Made by a program: the position numbers and the translations under genes
In this document: positions 44,535 to 55,459 of the stretch, piece by piece
Layout: each line of letters starts with the position of its first letter
How positions within the stretch are numbered: position 1 is the first letter of the stretch
Origin: Marsupella aquatica
Taxonomy: Eukaryota; Marchantiophyta
DNA length: 64,000 bases
Reading direction: 5' to 3'
Assembly: GCA_973895155.1 (NCBI GenBank)
Contig: OZ316895.1
Coordinates: forward strand, 1,116,001-1,180,000
The notes under the pieces: generated by a model
What the model was told of the DNA's origin: nothing
The model's database searches: none
Seen by the model: the letters and a program-made list of their open reading frames with translations, nothing else

Positions 44535-44569
44535 TTATATAAGGAAATACTTTTGCGGGGTGTTCAGCG

Positions 44570-44770
44570 CCCTTAGTTAGTTATCACTCCAAGACAAGCT
44601 CCAGTACTTTACTTTCTTTTTTGAGATATTCAAACCCTTAATTAAGGAGAGCTATTTACTGCTTTATGTAAACTCCACAGCCCAAAAAGTTTCTTAGTAC
44701 TATTTGGGAAGGGTTTTGGTTAAAGTTGGAGCAACCATTTAATTGCACAACATTTAATTGCACAGAATGA
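44570..44770 (+). repeat. Diverged direct repeat (partner near 47500-47700)
   Basis: TACTTTACTTTCTTT, TTTGAGATA, TACTATTTGGG, then AAGTTGGAGCAACC occur here and, in the same order, at 47513-47665. This is an old dispersed repeat of unknown class. Confidence 0.45.
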
Positions 44771-44779
44771 CTGATTTGC

Positions 44780-45500
44780 AGGGGTCTTTATTTAAGTTGT
44801 GATTTATTCTATGAAAGTGTTTTTGTTTTTATTTCTGTGCATGTGAAATAGAATTTAAATCCCTTTTGCAATTTATAAACGAATTTTTAGTATATATGAC
44901 TTCAAGTTACCGCTTATATTATTTGTAGACTTATTTTCCTTTCCCAAATTTCCTTTTTGAGGCATAAGAGGAGCACACAAATCCCCTCATGATGGTATAA
45001 CCTACTTAGAAGCAAGTTTTGACCCCAAAATCCCTCAATTTCCAATGAATCAATAACACACCATTGTGATACCGAAAAATTTATGCTAAACTTATTTACC
45101 CAGATAGTGCTTGTCATCTGTTGGCGTTAATTATCTTGGGGTTGCACTTGGAGAAGGTCCTATATCACTGCAACATTTGTAAGCCATAAATGCCCTAAAA
45201 CACTAAAAACATTCTAGCCTCCTATTCGCAATAAAAAACCTATATCTATTCAGGAGTGATGTTTTGAAAATACAGAGGATCCCAAGTTAATTATTACTTC
45301 CTCAACGTACATTAATTGTACTTACTTCAAGGGACACTGCTAATGCATCAATTTCCATCACTTCAGGGGAGAAAACTGGTCCTTGGCTTGGCATGGAACC
45401 TTTATGCATGTATTAATTAGAAATGGTCTTGGCATGTCACACCATTATGAGTGGTAGTATAGTGTATTGCACTACCTAGGTTTGGAGGTTTGGTACATGT
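44780..45500. other. AT-rich spacer
   Basis: No gene or element was recognised. Confidence 0.45.
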
Positions 45501-45514
45501 GCTGCTATTTGAGC

Positions 45515-46497
45515 GAGATATATGCTTGATGGGCCCCCTAGTGAACCTTTCTTACCCAATGGGCCCCTAGGTAACTTTTTTTACCAAGTAGGACCCCTCT
45601 TAATGACCAGTATACCTGTTCTTGTGTGGTGCCTACACCTGTCCTTGTGTGGTGCCTACTATGTATGGTGACTCCAAGCAAACTGCACAGTTGAACCGTG
45701 CGGTCAACCTTGCATGGTCGACCGAGAAACCACGGAGATGATTCGGGAAAAACCGCGAAAAGCGACTACCGCTGTCGAAACTATGATTTGAAGACAATAT
45801 GCATTATGTGTTCGGATTCAATGGGTTAATGCCTGAAGACTCAATGGATTATGTCTTCTCGTGTTTCAAGGTTTAGGGTTTAGGGTGTACCCCGACACCT
45901 TTGGGTCTGTCTTCTTTTAAAATTGTTTGTATACATTACACAGGGGAGTATTGCCATTTTTTGAGCGCATTTGTCAATCATTTGCCAATTTTTGTTGTGA
46001 CGGCAATAGGCAAATTCCGAACATTGAACTTGAATATTCTTTGTGGACATTTGGAGGTACCCCACACTGACGCTGACAGTCGTGCATGAAAACATCGTGA
46101 AAAACCATGTGCGCAATGTGAAAAACATACCTAATAACTACCCCACGATATGGTAAAAATTGGAACCCGAAGACATAATCCATTGTGTCTTCAGGCATTA
46201 ACCCATTGAATCCGAAGACATAATGCATATTGTCTTCAAATCATAGTTTTGACAGCGGCAGTCGCTTTTCGCAGTTTCTCCCAAATCATCTCCGTGGTTT
46301 CTCGGTCGTGCGACCATGCAAGGTTGACCGCACGCACAGTTCAACTGTGCAGTTTGCTTGGAGTCACCATATATAGTAGGCACCACACAAGGACAGGTGT
46401 ATTGGTCATTAAGAGGGGTCCTACTTGGTAAAACAAGTTACCTAGGGGCCCATCAGGTAAGAAAGGTTCACCAGGGGGCCCATCAAACATATATCTC
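45515..46497. mobile_element. Long-arm foldback Mutator-like element (983 bp, 10-bp TSD)
   Basis: The ends are GAGATATATGCTTGATGGGC on the left and GAGATATATGTTTGATGGGC on the right (reverse complemented). The perfect 10-bp direct repeat CTATTTGAGC flanks the element (45505-45514 and 46498-46507). The inverted arms run about 345 bp (left, to about 45860) and 332 bp (right, from about 46166), roughly 90% alike by eye, around a loop of about 300 bp. The left arm alone carries a 25-bp tandem duplication (CTTGTGTGGTGCCTACACCT unit). A TSD of 9-11 bp with long TIRs is the Mutator (MULE) signature. No transposase is encoded. The loop has a doubled GGTTTAGGGTTTAGGG at its left edge. Confidence 0.88.
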
Positions 46498-46509
46498 CTA
46501 TTTGAGCAC

Positions 46510-49150
46510 TTACTATTTACTTTGAGTTTGTGAGGGATAGTTCGAGGGATATTTCTCCCTTGGTGTTGGCTCAAAGGCCTCATTTTTTTTATATTGAGCC
46601 TTTGAGCATAAGCTTTGGTGGCTATGGTCTAATTGGCCAGGTTGTGTGCATGTAACATGGATTCCCTGAAGCACAAGGTGCGTTGGGCTTGATATACATG
46701 TGTGATTGCATCAGGCGAGATTGTTGTCTGATTGGCAGGGACCAATTGCTGTTTGATTTGCTCTCTCTTGAAAACTCTTTTGGGTATGTGTGGACATGAC
46801 CTCAACTTGTACTTCATTCCTCTATGTTTGTCATCTTGGATTGTGACCATGTTTAGATGTGTGTGACAAACAATGTATGTTGTGTAGCGATGTGTAATGC
46901 CACTACTTTTTTTAACGTATTCACAACGTTGTTTTGAAAGTAAATTGACATGTGAGGCGGGCTTTGAAAGTGGGGCAAAAGTTTTGGAAGGCTATGAGCC
47001 ATAAGGTGAAGGCACAAGTCTTCAGTTTCGTAAAGGACACACCAACTGAGTACTTTAGTTATGGAGAGCACCTTATGACCAAGTGAAGTAATTAAAGCAG
47101 GCTGCAAATGGTCAGGAGCCTGTTTACAGGTCACATGTCAGTCAAAACCATAAGAGTACTACCACAGTCTCTTCAGACATTTTATGCCAGTCCATCAAAG
47201 CTTTGGAAATGCATTTGGGCTTCTCAGCAAACCCCTAGGTCTATCTGGGCTTTACTTCCTTTGAAGTGCATCATTAAAAAATCATCCAAACTTAAAAAAA
47301 TAATGATTGATTTTCTTAAACCACCACTGGCCATGTAAATTATAAAAGGAGGAGTGTCCAGAACTTTTTCATATTCCTCTCCTCCACAGTGAGACTTTGC
47401 TCCGCGATTTTGGGGAAAAATGCTAAGTGAATTCTGTGTAACCGCATTTTTGCCTTGGCTAGTGGCGCTTTAGGATCAAAACCTTTTTGGGCCAGAAAAC
47501 TACAAAACAAGTTACTTTACTTTCTTTAGTTAGGCCGGGATACTCACAATCCTAGTTAATTTAAAGAATTCTTATTTTTTCTGAGATACCTGGATACGAT
47601 AGTTCTGCAAGTTTTTTAATACTATTTGGGGAATGTTGCTTAATAAGTTGGAGCAACCTTAACCTTATTAATAGATAGAATCCTGCAACATGAAATGATA
47701 TGATTCCAGGCCACTGTGCTATGAGAGAAGTGTGTGGTCAAGATGGATAGTGGGGGTCTGGAGTGAAATCTTAGTATTGGGACCTGGTTCATTGTTTCTC
47801 AGGGGTAGGGCAGCTGTGAATAGATCCTTGTGCCATAAAATAATGCACATGAATTCAAGAAAAGAGATTCTTAGGAGTAAACGTTACAAGCAAGTCAGAG
47901 ATATAATTATTTATTATTCTTGTGACCAAAGGGTCACTCTTTGAGCAAGACCTGGTGTGTCAACTCTGATCTCAAGGGCATCATGGCTCCAAGAGGGTCC
48001 CATATCATGCGCAGTGTTTTTGGGTAATAAGTACCCTAAAAAATCAAATGTAAAATATTCCAAATATTTGTCTACCCCTTAGTTATTGAAGTATTTAGCA
48101 ATATTCACATACCTGGTTTGATAAACCCCAAAAATTCTTGTAAGTCTCAAAATTGAAGTAAACTACCCCTAATGTTCCCCCAAATGTTTAGACTGTCTTC
48201 CACAGAAATGCATAAGTCTTTCACTAATCAAACCCACTAAAAAACTCTGTGCGGGATGGGTCACAAGAAAACATTAATATTGACGATGACCCTGGGACTG
48301 TCATAGCTTGATAAGACTTAGATCTCTGATATCCTTGAATCTATTGCCTGACAAAGTTTGAGACTTTTCTAACATAATTATATACTATTTGCTTCATTTG
48401 TAATGAGCATGAAGGGGGTCAAATATTATAAATTGTGATTTGATGTAACACTTCAAAACTGGTGTTCCAGAGTAATGGTAGATATCTTTCAAGTTCAAGG
48501 CCATTAACTGTCTATCCACCAAGGACACCTGAAACACTGAGGATGAAACTGATAAGGAGAACCGTTTGGTACATTGTTAGGTAATGTAATTGCGGGTGTA
48601 ACTGAAACCGGCTGCAAATAGTACTAAGGAGATTGTTTACAGGTCATATTTCAGTCAAAAGTGTAAGCATATCCAAGTCAATTTCATCATTGTGAGCAAG
48701 TTCATTTGAGCTGCCAGTCCATTGGGGCTTCACAAGAACATGGAGGTTTGTCCGAGCTTCTTTGCCCTAAGATCTCTGACCATATATTAGTAGGGGAGCT
48801 TTAATTAATAATGTATACCTTAGATTAGTAGAACTTAAATGGGATAAAGCCCATGAACTATGCACCCCTGTTGGACAGTGTTACCTTAATTTCACACTCA
48901 TTGACATGCTTTTCATTTTCAACCACAAAATTGACATTCAATATATAACTGGCCCCTTCTATGACTTGCATACTTTAACTTATTCAAAATTAAAAAAATG
49001 TAGACCTATCCTATCTGGAAAGAAATATTAATGTTGTTATTTGTAAGGTGTGTTTAAATTAAATAAGATGTTTACTTGCCTTTGGTGAGAGATAAACCTA
49101 GTAAAATGGGGGAGGGATTCCCTAGGCATTTAATGTTTGAATTAAATAAT
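46510..49150. other. Spacer with old diverged direct repeats
   Basis: The segments 47095-47290 and 48600-48770 share GGCTGCAAAT, TTTACAGGTCA.AT.TCAGTC, GCCAGTCCAT and GGGCTTC in the same order, which suggests an old duplicated repeat. No gene was recognised. The ORFs are short and without motifs. Confidence 0.45.
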
Positions 49151-49161
49151 GTGTTCTTTTG

Positions 49162-50480
49162 GAAGTATATGCTTAATGGACCCCCTATGTTCAGATTTGC
49201 CCCAATCAACTCCCTCTTACAATTTCTTACAAATAGTTTTTGTGAAGAGCACTATAGGGAGACTTACCACAGTGAACTCTAATTTTCTATCATATGAACC
49301 GGTGGTCTTGCCCTTGTACGCTGCAATTGTGTTGGGATAGGAGTCGGCTCACAATCCGCTCGTGATAAGATCAAATGGCACCGGACGCAGTCATGGGTTC
49401 TTTTGTGTTTGAAGATAAAACTAATAAATATGGTCTTCAATCATTTAGGGGTTAGTCTCCAATTGTCTGAAGTTTAGAGGTAATAAGACTGGACTGCTAT
49501 CTCGGTCCATAATGTTCATATATAGTTGCTTTGTTGAGAATCTTTATCAGTGCATCCCAATAGAGACAAATCTATTTTTGGATCTACCTCAAAATGTTTC
49601 CAATCTTTATGCCGCAAGACCATTATGACAGCCAAGAATCCAAACACTTATAAAATTCTCCAAAATCCTTTAAGTGTTTGCCCTTTTGAATATGAGTTGC
49701 CTTTGCTTCCACTACCAGCAATTGAACTAAGACACTTTGCATCATTGTATGTATTGGTGACAACATTAAATTGGTGACAACATTAAATTCTTACAAAGTT
49801 TCTTATAGGCTTTCCCATCAAGTATACTGGCCACATCCTAAATCCATGTGCAATTGCGTCTTGTTTTGAGGCACACTCTATCTTGTAGTGGTAATCTGTC
49901 ACATTAAATAATGTCCACTTCAAATAGATCCCCTTCATGCCAAAGATGCACAATGACATCAAAATCTCCAACAATTGATATCCGTAAGTGTACTCACACC
50001 ACTACAATGTCCTCCATACTGCATGCAAACTCTAACAAAAAGAGACTAAGCCTCCCAATAACCCCCAATATGATAGATTCCCCCAAATTTCATGACTGGC
50101 AGAAGTCGTCGTAACAGAATGTGAAAGAATGATTGAACACGTGGACCAAGGTATGTGAAGATAATTCAATAATGAACATCTGAAGACATGACACATATTG
50201 TCTTCACATTATTTTTGACTTCCTCGATAGTTGTCATCGCGGAGCGGCTGGCCCTAAACCAAGCATTTGACGGTAAGTTTGTTCAAGTTTCTCACACCCA
50301 CGGACAGGTTCAGGTAGACTGCAATTGCAATACACGGCATGTCATGAACCAAAAACTATCAAAGGGGGTCAATTGGGTAACAAATAGACTTTGGGGGGTT
50401 GATTGGGGCAGATCTGAACATAGGGGGTTGATTAAGTAGGAAACAGTCCAGAGGGGGTCGATTAAGCATGCATATACCTC
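49162..50480. mobile_element. Mutator-like element (1,319 bp, 9-bp TSD with one mismatch)
   Basis: The left end reads GAAGTATATGCTTAATGGAC and the right end, reverse complemented, GAGGTATATGCATGCTTAAT. Flanking sequences are GTTCTTTTG (49153-49161) and ATTCTTTTG (50481-50489). Multiple AATCAACCCCCTATG-type units follow both termini. The interior is homologous, in reverse, to 20388-21560. A minus-strand 63-codon fragment (49974-49783, FGMKGIYLKWTLFNVTDYHY) aligns with a degenerate reading there. An internal GAAGACAT..TGTCTTCA motif recalls the foldback element at 45515-46497. The protein remnant is unidentified: it may be transposase or captured host sequence. Confidence 0.75.
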
Positions 50481-50489
50481 ATTCTTTTG

Positions 50490-51120
50490 TCTTGGGAGAG
50501 AGAGAAATAGACTGATGTGACACAAAAGGGGACAAATGGTGACAATATCCCCGACAATATCCTGTTGGAATCAGGTATGGTGACAATACATGTACTTTAT
50601 AAGGTACAATTTTTTGTGATTCAAAGGAAATGAGCTAACTTTGGATCCCTATCAATTTGGAGTGGCTCTCAATTAAGGTGACACACCTATTGCTCCATAA
50701 TTAAACCATAAGCATGGTAACCTTTCAACCAATGGATATATAAGCTGCACTGCACGGTTGGATAGACTACAACCGTAGTTGCCTAGTTGAGTCTAGAGAG
50801 ATAAAACCTTCTCATGCAAATAATGAGGAGTTCTAATAAAGACAAACCTACATACTAAAACCAAAAAAATTAAAGGGGTTGAAATATATTACCAAAGTGA
50901 AAACAATGCATGTGAGAAACATAGAATAAACTAAATTGATATAAAAATACATTGCAAATAATTTGAAAAAGACAAGCTAGCCAGACTATGTTCCGCCAAT
51001 ATACAGCAACCTCCAAAAAATCTCTTCATTTTCAACCACAAAATGGACATTCAAGATCTCCTTTAATATTCAACTGAATTGATTGTTGTTGGGCTCGTTA
51101 TAAGTGTCTTGGAAAGAGTT
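50490..51120. other. AT-rich spacer
   Basis: No gene or element was recognised. Confidence 0.45.
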
Positions 51121-51126
51121 TCCAAC

Positions 51127-51410
51127 TGTTGAGCATAGACGACAATCGCAACGGTAAGCACATGACACATCCAACGCGCAAGTAGTCGACACAAGAGATA
51201 CATGGTTCACCTCCTCGAGACTACGTCCACAGGAACACACAAGAGAGCTTTACTGAACTCTAAGCCCATCGGCTATACCAAGGCTCCACAGTGTAAGCTC
51301 TCCTCATCTCTCAAGTGGCTCCATAACAATGAGCCTAAGTTTCACTTATCCAAGCAAACACCGCTTGGCATATAGTGTGCATCCTAGTTAACCTAACCCC
51401 CTGGGCCTTC
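51127..51410 (+). repeat. Dispersed LTR-like repeat (copy 2)
   Basis: This is homologous to 25795-26070 in the same orientation (TTGAGCATAGACGACAATCG, TACATGGTTCACCTCC, ACGTCCACAGGAACACACAA, AACAATGAGCCTAAGTT). The sequence corresponding to the further 3' part of copy 1 (GTAACCCTAGACCTTGAGCA) seems to reappear only near 52530. This copy may therefore be split by about 1 kb that includes the hAT-like MITE. Confidence 0.55.
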
Positions 51411-51631
51411 AACTTACAAAATAATGAAACACACGTGAAAATGTCCGATGGGTATTAAATATCGATTCCGCAAATAATATTATAACACCATTAGAACAAA
51501 CAAGGTCCTTATATATCGTCGCAACAGATTAGAATAGTGTGAAGGGTTTTTTTAAAGGTGTCCCAAAGTTAATCAATTGAAGGGCCATTTTAATATGCAA
51601 TGACATGCGTCACTTTCTCATTCGACCACGT

Positions 51632-51876
51632 CTCGGGGGGGTCACTTCCATGGAAGTGGCATATCATGTGCGACGAAGTATAGGGCCATTTAAATGGTTT
51701 TGGCGGAAGACTTATTAAGTCTTCTATGGAAATATAGGGTTGTTTAATTGCAAAATGCATACGTGTCATCACATGATTGGTGCTGTACAACTTTCTAGAA
51801 AGTGACTTAGGGGGGTCATAAATGACCCAAACCGTCGCACGTGATGTATGACCCTTCATATAGTGACCCCCCCGAG
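51632..51876. mobile_element. hAT-like MITE (245 bp, 8-bp TSD GACCACGT)
   Basis: Perfect 15-bp termini CTCGGGGGGGTCACT and AGTGACCCCCCCGAG bound the element. The octamer GACCACGT lies directly outside each end (51624-51631 and 51877-51884). An 8-bp duplication with short TIRs is typical of hAT-type non-autonomous elements. The interior is non-coding, although it is open on the minus strand. It has a diverged inverted relative at 53095-53335. Confidence 0.85.
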
Positions 51877-51884
51877 GACCACGT

Positions 51885-53085
51885 GTCATCTGACCAGTGG
51901 CTTAGGGTTTACGGGTTTTGGGGGGAAGGGTGGTCAAAGTGTTGTGCGGGGTGTCGTGTTCCCCCCTTTGCCCCTCCTACTTTGTAGGAGCCGTCCGATG
52001 TAGGATACCCTAGATCGGACGGCCAGGAGAATCAAGGACACTCGGGGCGGCGAGGCTTGGGGAGACGGTGCGAGAGGGTGGGACAGGAGGGCGGGCAGGA
52101 GGGGCGGGACGAGGGGTCTCCGGAGAGGTCCGAGCCAGGGCCACACTTTTGGGCTTTCAGACTTTCGGACTTTTTTGCCAGTTTCTCCCTCTCGCACTGC
52201 AGTTTCTTCACTTGTTTCTTCAACATCTCGCTCCGCATCTTGCGTGATCTTGAGTTGGGGTTTGGGCAAAACGAATTTTTTTTTAACAAATGAAGGGTAT
52301 TCTAAATCCCTAAATCTGTGTGATTATAATAACATATGTAAATTTTATACAGGATTGAAAATTCTCTTTAGAACAAACAAGATATATTTTAATCTTCCTC
52401 CAAAATATAACAAGGGGTACCTAGGGGACCTTCGGTCACAGGTATGTCTCATTACATTCCCTCTAGTGAGGGCCCAAGGACCTAACCACGTCTCCGACTA
52501 TGGTTAGCCTAACTATGGTTACATGTTGTAACCCTAGACCTTGAGCAAATACCTAACACCAACCAGTCCAATAGAGCTCTACTTTTCATGAATAACTTAG
52601 AGAGTTGTGCTCAACTTCTAAAAGATTACACCACCACTAAGTGTCCCAATTTTGCGCTTCCAATTTTTTTTGATCAGTTAACTTTTACATGTAGCATCTA
52701 CCTCAATATCTATTGGATTCTAATTTTGGGGGGTTATTGGAAACCACTTGGATCTATGTTTCCAATGAACCCACTACAATCATATTTCATTGAGATTTGA
52801 GAGACCTGCAAATTTCAAAACATGATTGTGGGCTTTCTTGATGTCACATCTCACTCACCCGTGTATACTGTACTATATGAGCAGAAAGATGGTTTTTCTG
52901 CCATCCATCTGGATTGCAATAGTCTATATGAGCATTTTGGCAAACATGAAGCTCCTAATTATTATGCACTGTAACCTATAACTATGACTAAAGGGGAAAC
53001 CCATACTGTGCGCGAGACTGTGCGATTTACATAAGAGTGTAACGTACCTGCCAGCAAACTTGTAGAGGGCGGGTGATTGAAAGTG
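51885..53085. other. Spacer with a GC-rich block at 51960-52260
   Basis: The block around 52020-52150 is strongly purine/GC-rich (GAGGGCGGGCAGGAGGGGCG) and is open on both strands. The minus strand reads as low-complexity Lys/Glu and Pro/Ser (KKLQCEREKLAKKSE). It could be a leader or promoter fragment or an exon of an unseen gene. No recognisable domain was found. The rest is AT-rich. Confidence 0.35.
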
Positions 53086-53094
53086 CGCCTTGTT

Positions 53095-53335
53095 GTCAAG
53101 ACAACTCTGATAGAGACACTACCCTGGACACTACATCACTATATGGAGGGCTACACATCTTGTGCAAAGGTTTGGATCATTTATGACCCCCTAAGTCACA
53201 TGACACCTGCACAATTTGCAATTAAACAACAATATATTTCCGTTGACAACTTAATAAGTTTTTTGTCAAAACCATTTAAATGACCCTATACTTCATTGCA
53301 CATGATCCCGCAATCCCCCCCTCGAGCATTTAATG
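53095..53335 (-). mobile_element. Diverged inverted relative of the hAT-like MITE at 51632-51876
   Basis: Read on the minus strand it shares GAAGTATAGGG.CATTTAAA, TGGTTTTG, ACTTATTAAGT, GGAAATATA.GTTGTTTAAT, GACTTAGGGGGGTCATAAAT and CCATATAGTGA with the other element. The GGGGGGG terminus is still visible (AATCCCCCCCTCGAG on the plus strand near 53313-53327), but the outer ends have decayed and no TSD can be read. Confidence 0.65.
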
Positions 53336-53339
53336 GGGC

Positions 53340-55240
53340 ATTCAATATTGTGATTGCTTGTAGAAAGCTATGGGAATTGATAAGCCAGAAAATATTAAGA
53401 AATCAGATAGATAGTTCAAGATACTAAAAATAGTTTGGATGTGAAATTAGAAATAAAGACTATTTAGCTAACTAATCAATAAGTATAGTTAATTAAATGT
53501 TTGCCTTTGTATAGCCTTGGGAATATTATCAGGTTACCTCATTATGCCCGTTGAGGCTTCTTATGCCTTTTTTGGCCTGCTGGTGCCCCCATCCGTGGGG
53601 TAGAATAAACAATTTAAAACTAAAAGAAAGCGCTCAAAATTAAGAAATCAACCTCAGAATCAACGAGCACAAACCAGGAGCAACTCGACTGCCTCTCTGA
53701 GATGACATGGCAATTGATAGACATGGCAATTGATATCCGGTTCACTTGTGGACTTGACTAGTAACTGATGATTAACTTACTCCCCCTCATTCAAGGTAAG
53801 TCTGCAAGTGCATTTTAAGTTTTGTCCTCAACTTCTTTTTTGGTAGCGAAATTAAAATATGACGCATGTAATTTGGAATTGTCTTCAAGTCTCAAGAAAG
53901 GAGAACCAATGAAAATAAAAGAGTGAAAAATCCGTCAAGCATTTAAGTGTCTTAATTTTTTGTTCCCATTGCATTATGGGCACTAATAGCCCCTCAAAAG
54001 TTAGGTTAATTAAAGCCCTCATTTTGGGGCATGATAGTCAACAATGCCATTGGAACAAGGCGTTAATTGTAACCTAAAAGAATTGTGTTAGGAGGAGAGG
54101 GTTCTGCTTGTCTAGCAAACTTAGTCCCTAGCCATCCAAAATCTCGTTAGTAAAGCCCAATTTAAGGACTCCTCTTTTGGCTAGCAAACTCAGTCTAGGC
54201 ACAGGAATGGGCTGAGAAAACGCCCTAGTCCATTGGATCTTTGGTTTCTATAACTCTTATTTGCTTCCATTTGTTTGTTTTGTCAACACTGCTGCCTATA
54301 CAAAAATTCTTATGCAATTTTCAAAGATTTAGTCCATTTTGTAAACTAGCCCTATAATTGCCCGAGCTTTCCTCAGGCCCATGGTTGCCTTCCTCCTTCC
54401 CTCACCCCAAAATATGTTCCCACCCAAAGTCATTGTCTAGAGGCTTACTCTAGACCATGCTTGGGGTTGAGTGTAGACTTTCATCTAGAATTATTAGTTA
54501 TAATGTGCGGCAAAAAAGCCATTCCAGTCGTTGAGCATGGAAAATTGGAACTCCATATTTTGTGTCTTCCAAATGTTGGACATAGAAGGTAATCACATTA
54601 TCGTTCTCATTTGAGCTACCACTAGCCCGATTACCCGTTCCTTGAATGTAAACAGATATGAAGAAAAGAAATCTTGCACAATAATATTTCTATGCTATTT
54701 AGTTAATCCTCATTTTCAAGAAGTGTTTTTTAATTGAGATTCATGATATTTTTGTCTATACTGGGGTTATGGTAGAGGCTTCACTCTAGACCCTAGGCCC
54801 TTAAGAGTAGATTTTGTTCGTGCTTTTATAATAAGATGTAAAGTAAGAGAAAGAAGTGGGTGACGCAGCAAGTAATGACTCTGCCTATTAAAACAAAACT
54901 TGGTCATTCAAAATTGTGGTGTTTTCAAAGTCAGAGTCCATCACAATTCACACATAACTTTTGGGGAGTTGTTGACTGACTCTTAATGCAAGTGGTTTTC
55001 TACAAGTGGATTGCAGTGCATCTGAATTCAACCAATTGTGCAATTGTTGCTGCGTCAGATCCAATCCCACTAAACCCGCCAGATCCATTATTGAGAGAAA
55101 CGGCACCGGCTTCAACTGTTCCCACCGTGCACTCTTAATTAATTAAATTTTTAACGGACTTTACCTTCTTGTCTGGTTCTTCGTTACATTCCTTATTCAA
55201 AAGGTAGCGATTCGTCTCGTTTTCTGGAAGAAGGATATCT
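53340..55240. other. AT-rich spacer with a dispersed repeat at 54640-54860
   Basis: The stretch 54640-54860 is a copy of the dispersed repeat at 29440-29770. A shorter TCTAGAGGCTTACTCTAGAC block at about 54436-54455 is another fragment of it. No gene was recognised. Confidence 0.5.
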
Positions 55241-55378
55241 CGCTACTGTAGCTATTGCACCTGACGACCAGCCGTAAAATGGATGTTAAGGTACTCTCAC
55301 AGATACACAAACCAAATGACAATATTTCATTGTGTGGAAATAATATCACTGCCAAAGAAAAAGTGTCAAGGCCCAATG

Positions 55379-55452
55379 ATGGAGGGAGGAGCGATGGCGG
55401 AGAGAGGGAGCGATGGCGGAGAGAGGGAGGAGCGATGGCGGAGCGATGGAGC
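55379..55452. repeat. Purine-rich tandem repeats (GAGCGATGGCGGAGAGAGG)
   Basis: Three to four copies of GAGCGATGGCGGAGAGAGG and shortened versions lie in tandem. They account for the apparent Ser/Pro-rich ORFs on the opposite strand. Confidence 0.75.
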
Positions 55453-55459
55453 AGCATTG

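Noticed and set aside
45866-45885. GGTTTAGGGTTTAGGG, telomere-like repeat
   Set aside because: Only two units, inside the loop of a transposable element. It is not a telomere or clear interstitial telomeric array.
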